Shown here: positions 51,941 through 60,586 of the stretch, piece by piece
Layout of the letters: every line of letters begins with the position of its first letter
How positions within the stretch are numbered: the stretch's first letter is position 1
Assembly: GCA_965226245.1 (NCBI GenBank)
Contig: CBDDCL010000015.1
Location: forward strand, 62,001 to 126,000
DNA length: 64,000 bases
Source: CBDCYS01 sp965226245
Lineage (GTDB): Bacteria > Acidobacteriota > Terriglobia > Bryobacterales > UBA6623
Direction of reading: 5' to 3'
The notes under the pieces: model-generated
Databases searched by the model: none
What the model was told of the DNA's origin: nothing
Seen by the model: only the letters and a program-made list of their open reading frames with translations
Program-made: the position numbers and the translations under genes

Positions 51941-53476
51941 ATCGGGTCGGGTGCCGGGGATTGCGCCCCGGCACCCTCCCACACCACCGGACGTACGGTT
52001 TTCCGTATCCGGCGGTTGGACCCAGCGGCTTAACTGCTGGCCGCGAGATCCGACGGCATCCAGAATCCGTAACGCTGCAAATTGCGGTTCGGCAGGGCCG
52101 TGTGCATCATCGCCCGCGCCGCGACAAACCAAGCGCCGCGACGCGCCGCTACATAGCGCAGCTTCCACTCGGGCACGCCCAAGCGCCGCCATGCGCGGCC
52201 TCGACCCCGCACACAGTGCCAGCGCAACCAGAAGCACTTCCGTATGTGCCGCCGCATCCAGCCCTCCAGCCAAAAGATCGCGCGCCGGTCCTCGGCCAGC
52301 CGGTCATAACCCCACCAGCCGGCGATATACCGCCGCCACTCGTCGCGTAACTGCCGGCTCGTCACACTGCGGCAACTGCGCCAGATCTCTCGCACCTTCT
52401 GCTTGAGTCGCTCGACACTTTGCGGCGCCGCTTCTCGCTGCCCCCGGCGGTGGATGCGAAACCCCAGGAACTTCCGTTCCCAAGGCCGCCCCGCCCCGCG
52501 CTTCGCCTCGTTCACTGGCAGTCGCAGATGTTTCCCGATCCAGTTCTGAATCCCCGTGCGCACTCCGCCCCGGCCGAAATCCGTAGCCCGGCTCGCTGCA
52601 CAACGGCTCAAAAATCGGCGTCAAAACTTGCAGCAAAGCTGGCTGCAGCAGCCGCTCGATCACCGCCGGGATGCCCAACAGCCGTTTACCTCCGTGCGGC
52701 TTGGGTATTGCGACCCGCCGCAGCGGGCTCGGCGTCCAGCGCCCCGCCAGAAGTTTCGCCCGGATCTTCTCGCCGTGGCGTGCCAAGTGGGATGCGAGTT
52801 GGCCGGTGGTCCTGCCGTCGATGCCCGCCGCGCCGTGGTTGCGTTTCACCGCCGCCAGCGCACGCCGCAGGTTCTCTTGGGCCGCCACTTGTTCCATCAG
52901 ATCATCGTGCATTGCTTTCTGTCGAGAGTCTCGCGGCTCGCGCTCTGGTTCCCGCCGGCCTTGGCTCGCCGCGGCTCCACCGCTATTGCCTCCGCCTGCT
53001 CCCCGTCGCGTTCCTCCAGCGGGGAAGGAGCTCTCGGCCCGGGACTCCGGGAAACCTCTTGCCCGCTCTGCCAGTCGCTGCTCTAGCTTTGCTCCTTGGT
53101 CCTTCAGCCCTGCGCTGCAGCGGCGTTACCCGCCTTCTTCGCTACTATGGCCTCTGCTGACTTCTGCCCCGCTTTCGCGCAGGAGCTCTTCCCAGCTAAG
53201 GCGCTGATTCTGTCCCTTCATTCCGCCCGGCTCTGCCTCGCACGTCTCGTATGGATTGCGGGCTTCGCGGTGGCCAGCACGCTTACCGCCCGTAGGCGGC
53301 CTCTCTGCCGGTTCGTGTTCCTGCGGTCAAAGGTTTGTTTCCCGCTTCCTGCGGCTTGGCCGCGCGACTTGCGCCCCGCGCCTTCCGCTCTGCGGTTCCC
53401 TGCGGTTAGCTCCAGCGGTCCCGGCAGGATCGTTTCATCCTGCTAGAATCAGCCCCTGCTGGGCACACTGGCGCAC
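51941..53476 (-). mobile_element. group II intron with internally deleted ORF
   Basis: The minus-strand 5' end is GTGCGCCAGTGTGCCC at 53476, the usual GTGCG boundary. The 3' part has a domain V-like hairpin (GCCGGATACGGAAAACCG then TACGTCCGGTGG, about 51976-52008), a GC-rich domain VI stem (GGGTGCCGGGG...CCCCGGCACCC) and the end CCGAT at 51941. The total is 1536 bp, below the usual 1.8-2.5 kb for ORF-bearing introns. Its ORF lacks the RT core, so it cannot move itself. Confidence 0.8.
52030..52912 (-). pseudogene. group II intron reverse transcriptase/maturase, core deleted
   Basis: The N-terminal part (MHDDLMEQVAAQENLRRALA, GIDGRTTGQLASHL, VAIPKPHGGKRLLGIPAVIE, CSEPGYGFRPGRSAH) gives RT blocks 0-2. 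It then jumps, in another frame, to KHLRLPVNEAKRG, KFLGFRIHRRG and the maturase X region (RDEWRRYIAGWWGYDRLAED, RRHIRKCFWLRWH). The segment in between, which holds the YADD catalytic motif, is missing; the junction is near 52540-52560. No RT activity can remain. Confidence 0.82.
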
Positions 53477-53889
53477 GGCTCCAGACGTGCCGTGTTGGGC
53501 CTCCAGGCCCACCGTCCGCCGCGCACCCCTGAAACTCATCGTCCAACCCGCGCAAGACACGAAAACCACACAAATCCGCACGCAGTACCGTACTTTCTGA
53601 CACGGGATCTGCCATCGGGCCGCCGCCTCCCTCGAAGCCAAACCACTGAAAACAAAAACACTATCCGTTTCCGTCGAAGACGGAGCGCCTCAATCAGGGA
53701 AAATCTAGCCGAAACGCTGCCAAATCGTGCCACTTTGTGCCATTCGTAAAGAAACTTTATACTCCCAATCGACAACCTCTTTCGTTTCAGTCACTCGCCA
53801 CTCCGGCCGCGGAGTGCGGAATGTAGAAACTCCAGGCGTCGGGGCCCGGGGGCCGACACAGCCCGCCGGCAGGCGCGCGCTCACTGGGC
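53477..53889. other. intron 5' flank and adjoining non-coding DNA
   Basis: The flank holds a GGGCCTGGAGGCCC hairpin about 20 bases upstream of the intron 5' end (minus strand), followed by ACACGGCACG as in repeat C. A plausible plus-strand promoter, TTGTGC-17-TATACT, lies at about 53737-53765, but no gene follows closely. Confidence 0.4.
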
Positions 53890-53966
53890 TTGATGATTGG
53901 CAGGTGATTTGGGGTCTTGACCGCGGGCTGACGCCTGCGGCTCTGTTGTTTCTTGGCGCGGGGATG
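53890..53966 (+). repeat. dispersed repeat B, copy 2
   Basis: GTGATTTGGGGTCTTGACCG then CTGCGGCTCTGTTGTTTCTT, matching 11501-11578 with few differences over about 75 bases. Confidence 0.7.
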
Positions 53967-54081
53967 CCCCGTCTGGAGTGCTCGCTGGGCCGGGCAGGGT
54001 GACGTTTGATAACATCGAAGTCACTCTGGGGATAATCGGTCCGCCCATGCGCGGGCTGAGCGCTTGTCTTGATTACAACCT

Positions 54082-54840
54082 ATGTCCGAGCAACAATCCA
54101 TGGCGCGAATTGAAGATACCCTGCAGGCTTGGACCCGCCTCGATCCTCACGAATTGATCCAAGCCGTTTTCCGTCAGTACGGCCAAAGAGCCGCGATCGG
54201 CACTTCTTTTCAAAAGACCGGGACCGTAACGATCGACATCGCATCACAGGTCGCCAAAAACTTCCGCGTCTATACGATCGATACCGTGAGGCTGTTCCCG
54301 GAAACCTACGCTTACATGGAAGAAATGAAGCGGCGATACGGCTTGAGGCTGGAAAGCTATCGGCCGGATGAGGCGACTACCCAGGCCATGATCAAGCGGC
54401 ATGGAGAACATCTTTTCTACAGGAGCAAGGAATTGCAGGACTACTGCTGCCACGTTCGAAAGGTTGTACCGAATTATCAGGCGCTGAAAACGCTGGATGT
54501 CTGGATCACCGGCCTCCGCAAGGATCAGTCGCACCACAGGAGCCAACTGGGCAAGACACAAGTCATCCCGTTCGAGGGGCGGGAGATTATCAAAGTGGCG
54601 CCGCTGTTTGACTGGACCGAGGCACAAGTGGATGAGTATGTGCGCGAACGGGCGCTGCCGGTTCATCCCCTCTATCACAAGAGCCTCGCGGCAGGCCAAG
54701 TGTACAAGAGCATCGGCTGCCACACATGCACCGTTCCCGTTCTGCTCCACGAAGATGCTCGAGAAGGAAGGTGGCCTTGGCAGAGAGATGACGACAAGAA
54801 AGAATGCGGCCTTCAACTGATAGGGGGATCGGGGATTTAA
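54082..54840 (+). CDS. cysH: assimilatory adenylyl-sulfate (APS/PAPS) reductase, CysH family
   Basis: 252 residues. CysH reduces activated sulfate to sulfite with thioredoxin. The P-loop-like substrate region is AIGTSFQKTGTVTI and the TIDTVRLFPETY motif is present. A CysCys pair (122-123, YCCHVRKV) plus Cys213 and Cys216 (IGCHTCT) supply the four ligands of a 4Fe-4S cluster, which points to APS as substrate. Cys242 in ECGLQ is the catalytic cysteine, although the usual ECGLH is ECGLQ here. No other sulfate-assimilation gene is adjacent; the neighbour is a broken TraB gene. Confidence 0.9.
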   Translation: MSEQQSMARIEDTLQAWTRLDPHELIQAVFRQYGQRAAIGTSFQKTGTVTIDIASQVAKNFRVYTIDTVRLFPETYAYMEEMKRRYGLRLESYRPDEATTQAMIKRHGEHLFYRSKELQDYCCHVRKVVPNYQALKTLDVWITGLRKDQSHHRSQLGKTQVIPFEGREIIKVAPLFDWTEAQVDEYVRERALPVHPLYHKSLAAGQVYKSIGCHTCTVPVLLHEDAREGRWPWQRDDDKKECGLQLIGGSGI

Positions 54841-55297
54841 GGTCCAGTGGCCCAACGAGGAGTTTCAACAAGGAGGACGACTTGAGTTCGTTCAAGGTGC
54901 CGGGAGATAGCTGATCCTCGAGCTTGCGCCCGTCTCCGTAGACGCCGGCGAACAGAGCTTTCTGCTGCATTGCACCTTCGTCCATCTCGTTGAGATTCAC
55001 CTCGACGACAAGGGTGCCGGATTGCGCAAAGGCATTTCGATGGTTTCGTCGAGCGGGTAGAGGTCTTGGCGCGCAAGGTGGATCGAGCCTAACAAGTAGG
55101 CCTTTCCTTTTGGGGCCAGCGGCCTCCCACAGGAGTAGCTTGTCGCTGTCAGCGGCGGGCTCCGCCAGCCCGGGAAGCAAAACGACCGCGAGCGAGAGGG
55201 CGAACAGGAGTTTCCAGGCTTTGGTGAACGGGGGCTGACTTCGATGGCTACGAATCGGCACGGGGCTACACATGTACCTATCGTTGCGGATATTCAC
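54840..55297 (-). pseudogene. TraB/GumN-family protein, frameshifted and truncated
   Basis: A signal peptide (LLFALSLAVVLLPGLAEPAA) leads to LLLWEAAGPK. The next block, KGKAYLLGSIHLARQDLYPL then DETIEMP, is in another frame, and the first frame resumes with FAQSGTLVVEVNLNEMDEGA and QQKALFAGVYGDGRKLEDQL. GSIH is the TraB family signature. The remaining two-thirds is missing where the frame meets the convergent cysH end. Two indels plus truncation make it non-functional. Confidence 0.75.
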
Positions 55298-55320
55298 GCG
55301 CGCGGCAAATCGTCAATTTA

Positions 55321-57774
55321 TCAAACGCGCCGCAGGGATGAGACCGCAGCGCTGGAAGGTGACCCGCCGGTGGCAGCGGAAAGCGCCCGGATCGAGACCG
55401 GTGCGTTCTCGCTTTCAGTCAACAGGCTTTTGCCGCTGCGTAGCAGCTCCTCAAACGCATTTGCTTCAACCGGACGGCTCGCCAGATACCCTTGAACGAG
55501 ATCGCAGTCCTGCAAGCGAAGCAGGGCGAGTTGTTCATGCGTCTCTACTCCCTCAACGACAACGTCCAAATTCAACGAGTGGGCTAAAGACATCAGACCG
55601 GTCACCAAAGCCGTGGCGTCGGGATCAGACGGGGTCCCATCAAGAAAAGTGGAACTGATCTTGATGGCGTCGAAATTGAAGCGCTTCAAATAGCTCAGTG
55701 AAGAGTAGCCTGTACCGAAGTCATCGATCGTCAGGCGAATACCCAAGTCATAAAGCGCGTTGAGACAAGACCGGGCTTGCTGCTCGTTATCGATCAGAGC
55801 GCTCTCGGTCAGTTCCAGCCGCAAGAATTGCGGATCCAGTTCCGTCTCGGCCAGGATGCCTTCCACGATATCGGCGAAGTCATCCTGCTTGAGCTGATTC
55901 GGGGACACGTTGACGGACACGCGAAAATGGATGAGCCCCTCGACCTTCCAGGCCTGAATCTGCTGGCAAGCATTCCGCAAAACCCAGCGGCCAACATCGT
56001 GAATCAGGCTGGTTTCTTCCGCCAAGGGTATGAACTCGGCTGGTGACACCAACTGTCCGGACGGGTGATTCCAGCGAACCAGCGCCTCGCCTCCGACGAT
56101 CTTGCCGTCGGCGGCCGACACCAGGGGCTGATAGTGCAGCACAAGTTCGTCTCTTTCCACGGCGCGCCGTAGATCATTTTGCAGCTTCCAAAGCTTGGCG
56201 GTCTGAGCATGCATGAGCTGACTAAAGATCTGGAACTTGCCGAATCCTTTTGCTTTTGCCTGGTACATCGCGATGTCGGCATCGCGCAGCATGTCAGCTG
56301 CTTTTTCGTAGGGACCCGAGCTGAGCGTGATACCCACACTCGCGCTAGTAAAGAGTTCGTGGCCGCCAAGGTGGAATGGAGCTGTCAGCGCCTCCTGAAC
56401 TCGCGATGCCGCCGCGCGGGCGTCTTCCGGGCTCTCCACACCTTCCCACAAGAGGACGAACTCGTCGCCGCCAAAGCGAGTTGCCAGGTCAGAGTGCCGC
56501 TTGCATCGCCGCAGGCGCTCGGCAACGGCCGCGAGCAACTGGTCACCAATCAGATGGCCGAGGTTGTCGTTCACTGCCTTGAACTGATCGAGATCCAAGA
56601 AAGCGACGGCAAAGCGATAGCTGCGGTCCACTTTCTTGCGTTCGAGAGCCCTCCCCAGATGGTCTGTGAGAAAGCTTCGATTCGGGAGACCGGTGAGGCG
56701 ATCGTTATAAGCGTCATGAAGCAAACGCGACTCCGCCTTCTTGAGCTGGCTGATGTCGGTCAACGACCCGGCAAATCGGACAGCCTTCCCATCCGTGTCT
56801 CGTCCCACCAAACCCCGGCTGATCACCCACAGGAAGGTCCCGTCTTTATAGCGAATCCGGTACTCGCTTTGAAAGAGTGTTGTTTGGCCGTTGATGTGGT
56901 TGAGAATGTCGAGCTTGAGGCGCTTCAAGTCGGAAAAGTGGACGCGCCCCAGCCAGTCGTCGGGGCGATTGCCCATCTCATCTTCTTCTTCATACCCGAT
57001 GATCGTGTTCCAACGGTGTGAAAAGAAGAGTTCATCTGTTTTGAGGTCCCAGTACCAGAGGCCGTCGTTGGCGCCGCTCACGGCCAGCGCGTATCGCTGC
57101 TGAACTTCTCTGAGTTGGAGCTTTCCCTGCTCTTCCTGCAAGCGCGCCCGAATGAGACGCTGGTAGGTGCGCGCACGGAAAAAATACACTCCCAACGAAA
57201 TAACCGTGGAAGTCAACAGAACGCTGCTCAGCGGCGCCCACTGGAGAGATTGAGGGTGGAGCGCGACCAGCGTAGCGCACGCGGCAAACGAGGTAACAAT
57301 TACCAAGACCAGCCACGACAGCGAGAGAAAAATGCACCCGGCGCCGATCAACAGCAGGACAATTCCCGTGGCGTGGCTCGGCTCAAGATGGTACTCCAGT
57401 TGGACAACACCGTTTGCCAAGATAGCCAACGCAGCTACGAAGCCGGTAGCGTGAGCCCATTTCGGCCGTATCCAGTCGTTCCATACACCGGCTGTCAATA
57501 CAAGGCAGACAACGGCGCTCATTGAGTTAGCCCAGATAAGCGGCGCCCTCAGCGTCCACCCTAGCAGCATGAACTGGGAAGCCGCGACGACATGGAGCAG
57601 CCCGAGCAGAGGCAGTATGGTCCTCAGCCGAAGCAGCACGGCGGAGTCGAGTTCCGCTCGAAGGCGCAACTCACCCCCGCCGGGTTTCGCTGTATTGGGC
57701 GGTTGAACCGGACTACTCACTATTATGGACTTTATGGGGAAAAGCCGCCAGCGAATATAGAACACGCAGTGCAT
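55321..57774 (-). CDS. membrane PAS-GGDEF-EAL protein (c-di-GMP turnover)
   Basis: 817 residues. About six membrane helices (about 50-200) are followed by a PAS domain with PAC (about 225-345: YALAVSGANDGLWYWDL, EYRIRYKDGTFLWVISRG). A GGDEF domain (about 350-520) has intact FGGDEF and LTGLPNRS, and an EAL domain (about 540-790) has GGEALVRW, LELTESAL, TIDDFGTGYSSLSYL and VVEGVET. The usual IKIDRSFV block is IKISSTFLDG here, so the Asp beside the catalytic Lys is Ser, which may weaken hydrolysis. The intact GGDEF suggests it can make c-di-GMP. A PilZ effector gene is at 14 kb. Confidence 0.93.
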   Translation of the reverse strand: MHCVFYIRWRLFPIKSIIVSSPVQPPNTAKPGGGELRLRAELDSAVLLRLRTILPLLGLLHVVAASQFMLLGWTLRAPLIWANSMSAVVCLVLTAGVWNDWIRPKWAHATGFVAALAILANGVVQLEYHLEPSHATGIVLLLIGAGCIFLSLSWLVLVIVTSFAACATLVALHPQSLQWAPLSSVLLTSTVISLGVYFFRARTYQRLIRARLQEEQGKLQLREVQQRYALAVSGANDGLWYWDLKTDELFFSHRWNTIIGYEEEDEMGNRPDDWLGRVHFSDLKRLKLDILNHINGQTTLFQSEYRIRYKDGTFLWVISRGLVGRDTDGKAVRFAGSLTDISQLKKAESRLLHDAYNDRLTGLPNRSFLTDHLGRALERKKVDRSYRFAVAFLDLDQFKAVNDNLGHLIGDQLLAAVAERLRRCKRHSDLATRFGGDEFVLLWEGVESPEDARAAASRVQEALTAPFHLGGHELFTSASVGITLSSGPYEKAADMLRDADIAMYQAKAKGFGKFQIFSQLMHAQTAKLWKLQNDLRRAVERDELVLHYQPLVSAADGKIVGGEALVRWNHPSGQLVSPAEFIPLAEETSLIHDVGRWVLRNACQQIQAWKVEGLIHFRVSVNVSPNQLKQDDFADIVEGILAETELDPQFLRLELTESALIDNEQQARSCLNALYDLGIRLTIDDFGTGYSSLSYLKRFNFDAIKISSTFLDGTPSDPDATALVTGLMSLAHSLNLDVVVEGVETHEQLALLRLQDCDLVQGYLASRPVEANAFEELLRSGKSLLTESENAPVSIRALSAATGGSPSSAAVSSLRRV

Positions 57775-58106
57775 TCTTCATTTCGAGAAACCTGACCGCT
57801 ATAGTCCCTTCGGTTCATGGAGCATAGGGGAGTTCGCGCTGACACGTAGTACGAATTTGCAGGCCGCACTAGTGTCCAGACCTCTCTCTTAGGATCATTC
57901 AGTAGCAAGCCGCAGTCACACGAAGCCCGTATTGGGTTCGATTTAAATGAGTTAAGAGGACTTCATCACGGCAAGCATTACCCTTGCCGAGCACCGGCGG
58001 ACCTGACCGCGGTGCGATGCAGGGAAAGGCACGTAAGGTGAGAGCCTTAAACTCAATGGCGCCCACGCATCCGCGCAATGACATGCTCTATCTCCTTGCG
58101 CATCAC
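57775..58106. other. intergenic region, nothing recognised
   Basis: No coding signature and no clear hairpin or promoter on either strand. Confidence 0.4.
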
Positions 58107-58686
58107 GGCCCTGCTAGGCAGTCGCCGTGCTGGTTGAACAGCAACAACGGGTGGTAGCAGACGGACTCGAAGTGCCCGTTGTAGGCACTGCCTTCTTGCT
58201 GGCCGTGGACGGGGCTCTCCGTGGAGTCCATATCGAGCACCACGCGGTCTGAACCGTCGGGAGCTTCGGCTTGCGCGACCAGCTCCCGGTTCACCGTCAT
58301 CAACCCAAGCAGGTTTTCCTCGCTGGCCAGCAGCTCAGCCTAAAAGCTTTGGAGCCTGGAGGCGCTCCGCGGTCCCAGTTGCTCTTTGAGCCGATCAAGC
58401 GAAAGGTCGGATCGGCCGAGACCCGCACAGCGTCGTTGACGTCCTCGTAGCCGGCGAGTCGGCTGTAGACGGACTGCCGCAGCAAATCGGCCAGCGGGAA
58501 CTTCTTGTTCAAGCCTTGTCACGAGTCGCTGAGATGCTCCTCGATGAGCTTCCCTAACCCGAGTCGTTCGTCCAACTCGCGGACCAGGATCAGCGCGCCG
58601 TCGGAAGTGACGCGCGATCCTTGGAAATCAACTTTCAACAAGCCGTTGAAGCTTAGCTGAAACGGCTTTCTCTCTTTTTCACCCAT
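58107..58686 (-). pseudogene. N-terminal remnant of an IS1380-family transposase
   Basis: Starts ATG at 58686 (MGEKERKPFQLSFNGLLKVD). An in-frame TGA occurs at codon 56 (58519-58521; DS-stop-QGLNKKFP, probably from CGA). It continues with ADLLRQSVYSRLAGYEDVND, a frameshift after GSKSNWDRGA, then RVVLDMDSTESPVHGQQEGS with the first catalytic Asp and AYNGHFESVCYHPLLLFNQH. It is truncated after GDCLA, so two DDE residues are absent. Confidence 0.8.
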
Positions 58687-58749
58687 CAGGTGTTGGCCTC
58701 CGGCGCGTCCTCATTGGGCTGCGACCCCTATAAATAAGGACGCTGAAGG

Positions 58750-59095
58750 CCGCCGCAAAGTCTGGATACCGAGTTCAAATTGAAAATCCGGGACTACAAG
58801 AGTGCCACCACCCACCAAGAGAAATCGCTGCCCTGGAGAGGATGCTGTCAACCCTGCCCAAGCACAAGGGCACTGAGGGAAGCTCCAGGCCGACCTCAAG
58901 CGCAGACTCTCTAAGGCCCGCAAGGAGTCTCACAACAAGTCCACTTCGCACGCGGCGCCATTCTATGTGGTGAAGAAGGAGGGTGTTGGTCAAGTTGTCC
59001 TCATCGGTCCACCAAACTCCGGCAAATCGCAGCTGGTGGCTTCGCTTACCCACGCCCTCCTCAAAGTGGCCAATTACCCGCGCGTACCAGCAAGC
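58750..59095 (+). pseudogene. N-terminal fragment of a DRG/OBG-type GTPase (TGS family)
   Basis: Reads IAALERMLSTLPKHKGTE, then after a one-base shift LQADLKRRLSKARKESHNKS, FYVVKKEGVGQVVLIGPPNS and GKSQLVASLTHALLKVANYP. GPPNSGKS is a P-loop of the DRG-like branch. After VANYP homology ends, so switch II and the TGS domain are lost. Confidence 0.65.
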
Positions 59096-59153
59096 TTGCA
59101 CTCCACAGTTTGTTGTTGCTGTGGGGCCCGACCGATTCGCGTAGGATAGTCCC

Positions 59154-60176
59154 ATGCGTTTAGGACTCAATTTCGGCTACTGGGGCTCGGGAGCCCAGGA
59201 CAATGTTGCGCTCACTCAGGAGGCGGAGCGGCTTGGCTTTGACTCGGTTTGGACTGCGGAGGCTTACGGCTCCGACTCAATAACGACGCTCACCTGGCTG
59301 GCGGCCCAGACTTCGAAGATCAAGGTGGGCACAGCCATTATGCAGATGACTGCACGGGCCCCGGCCGTCACTGCAATGACCGCCGCCACACTGGATATGC
59401 TCACCGGCGGGCGGGTGCTTCTCGGTATCGGCGCCTCCGGGCCGCAAGTCGTGGAAGGCTGGCACGGCGTTCCTTACGGGAAGCCGCTCACTCGATCCCG
59501 CGAGTACGTGGACATCGTCCGCAAGATCATTCGCCGCGAAGGCCCGGTCGAGCACCATGGTGAGTTCTACGACATCCCGTGCCAGAACGGCTCTGGGCTC
59601 GGCAAGCCACTGAAGCTGATCATCCATCCTGTGCGGAATCACATCCCGACGTATCTGGCGGCCATCGGCCCGAAGAACGTGGCCCTGGCAGCTGAGATCT
59701 TCGACGGTTGGCTCGGGATGTTCTTCTCGCCCGAAAGAATGCACATCTACAAGGAATACCTGGACGCCGGCTTTACCGTCGCCGGAGGCAAGGACCCGGC
59801 TGAATTCGACATTGCCCCCACCGCCCAAATCGTCATGGGTGACGACCTGCAAGCGTGCCGCGACCGCCTGAAGCCCACTATCGCGCTCTACGTGGGCGGC
59901 ATGGGTGCGCGTACGAAGAATTTCTACTACAACCTGGCGTGCCGCTACGGGTACGAGGAAGCCGCGGGCAAGATTCAGGACCTGTTCCTGGCGGGCGACA
60001 AGAAAGAGGCCGCAGCGACGGTGCCCGATGCGCTCGTGGATGAAGTGGCACTCTGCGGGCCCAGGGAGCGCATTGCCGAGCGCCTCGAGGCGTGGAAAGG
60101 CTGCGGCCTAACAACGCTGATCTGCGGGACGAACGACATCAACACTGTGCGGACAATGGCCGAGTTGGCGCTGTAG
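59154..60176 (+). CDS. LLM-class (luciferase-like) F420- or flavin-dependent oxidoreductase
   Basis: 340 residues with AGGA before ATG. The TIM-barrel luciferase-like fold shows LGLNFGYWGSGAQDNVALTQ, EAERLGFDSVWTAEAYGSDS, TSKIKVGTAIMQMTARAPAV and RVLLGIGASGPQVVEGWHGV. This pattern fits F420-dependent LLM enzymes of the actinobacterial Rv3520c-like group, though FMN use cannot be excluded. No F420 biosynthesis gene is in the window. It begins just after a broken GTPase gene and looks monocistronic. Confidence 0.88.
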   Translation: MRLGLNFGYWGSGAQDNVALTQEAERLGFDSVWTAEAYGSDSITTLTWLAAQTSKIKVGTAIMQMTARAPAVTAMTAATLDMLTGGRVLLGIGASGPQVVEGWHGVPYGKPLTRSREYVDIVRKIIRREGPVEHHGEFYDIPCQNGSGLGKPLKLIIHPVRNHIPTYLAAIGPKNVALAAEIFDGWLGMFFSPERMHIYKEYLDAGFTVAGGKDPAEFDIAPTAQIVMGDDLQACRDRLKPTIALYVGGMGARTKNFYYNLACRYGYEEAAGKIQDLFLAGDKKEAAATVPDALVDEVALCGPRERIAERLEAWKGCGLTTLICGTNDINTVRTMAELAL

Positions 60177-60586
60177 GGTCTCGCGTCCCGGCGGCCTGTG
60201 AGGCCTCTTCGTCAACGAGAGCGCCGCTGGCGCCGATCCCGTAGAGCAGATCTAGGCGGGCCCCAACGGTTCATGGGTGCACCGCCGTTAATCCGCCGTA
60301 GTCTTGCTCTGCGACGACCTAGCTGGTAGTGTACAAGAGGAATTTCCATTTTGGATGTCCTGACAGCGCCAGGGTAGCCGAAGCCGCGCTTCCAATGCAA
60401 TGATTGTCGCGCTCGTCGCGCTCGTCTCACATTCGACGTGCTTACGCCCGGCTCGGGCAAGCGGAAAGGCAGCGCATCACTTCAGCTTGTTTCGTGAGCT
60501 GGACAAGGAATTGAGGGAGCTGTCGGCGAGTGCTCCGGCGGTCCCAAGCCCTTGAGCGCGACGAACCAATGACCGGAGGAAAAACC
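60177..60586. other. intergenic region before the haem/HEAT lipoprotein gene
   Basis: No gene seen. GGAGG at 60575-60579 is the ribosome site that fixes the downstream start at 60587. No consensus promoter is obvious. Confidence 0.4.

Noticed and set aside
53737..53765. TTGTGC-17-TATACT as the cysH promoter
   Set aside because: It is more than 300 bases upstream of cysH with a dispersed repeat in between; kept only as a note in the intergenic entry.
32998..58521. Genome-wide TGA recoding as the cause of the in-frame TGA codons
   Set aside because: Many intact genes here (mutarotase neighbour, SGNH hydrolase, caspase gene, MoaD-MoaE) end at TGA in the expected place.
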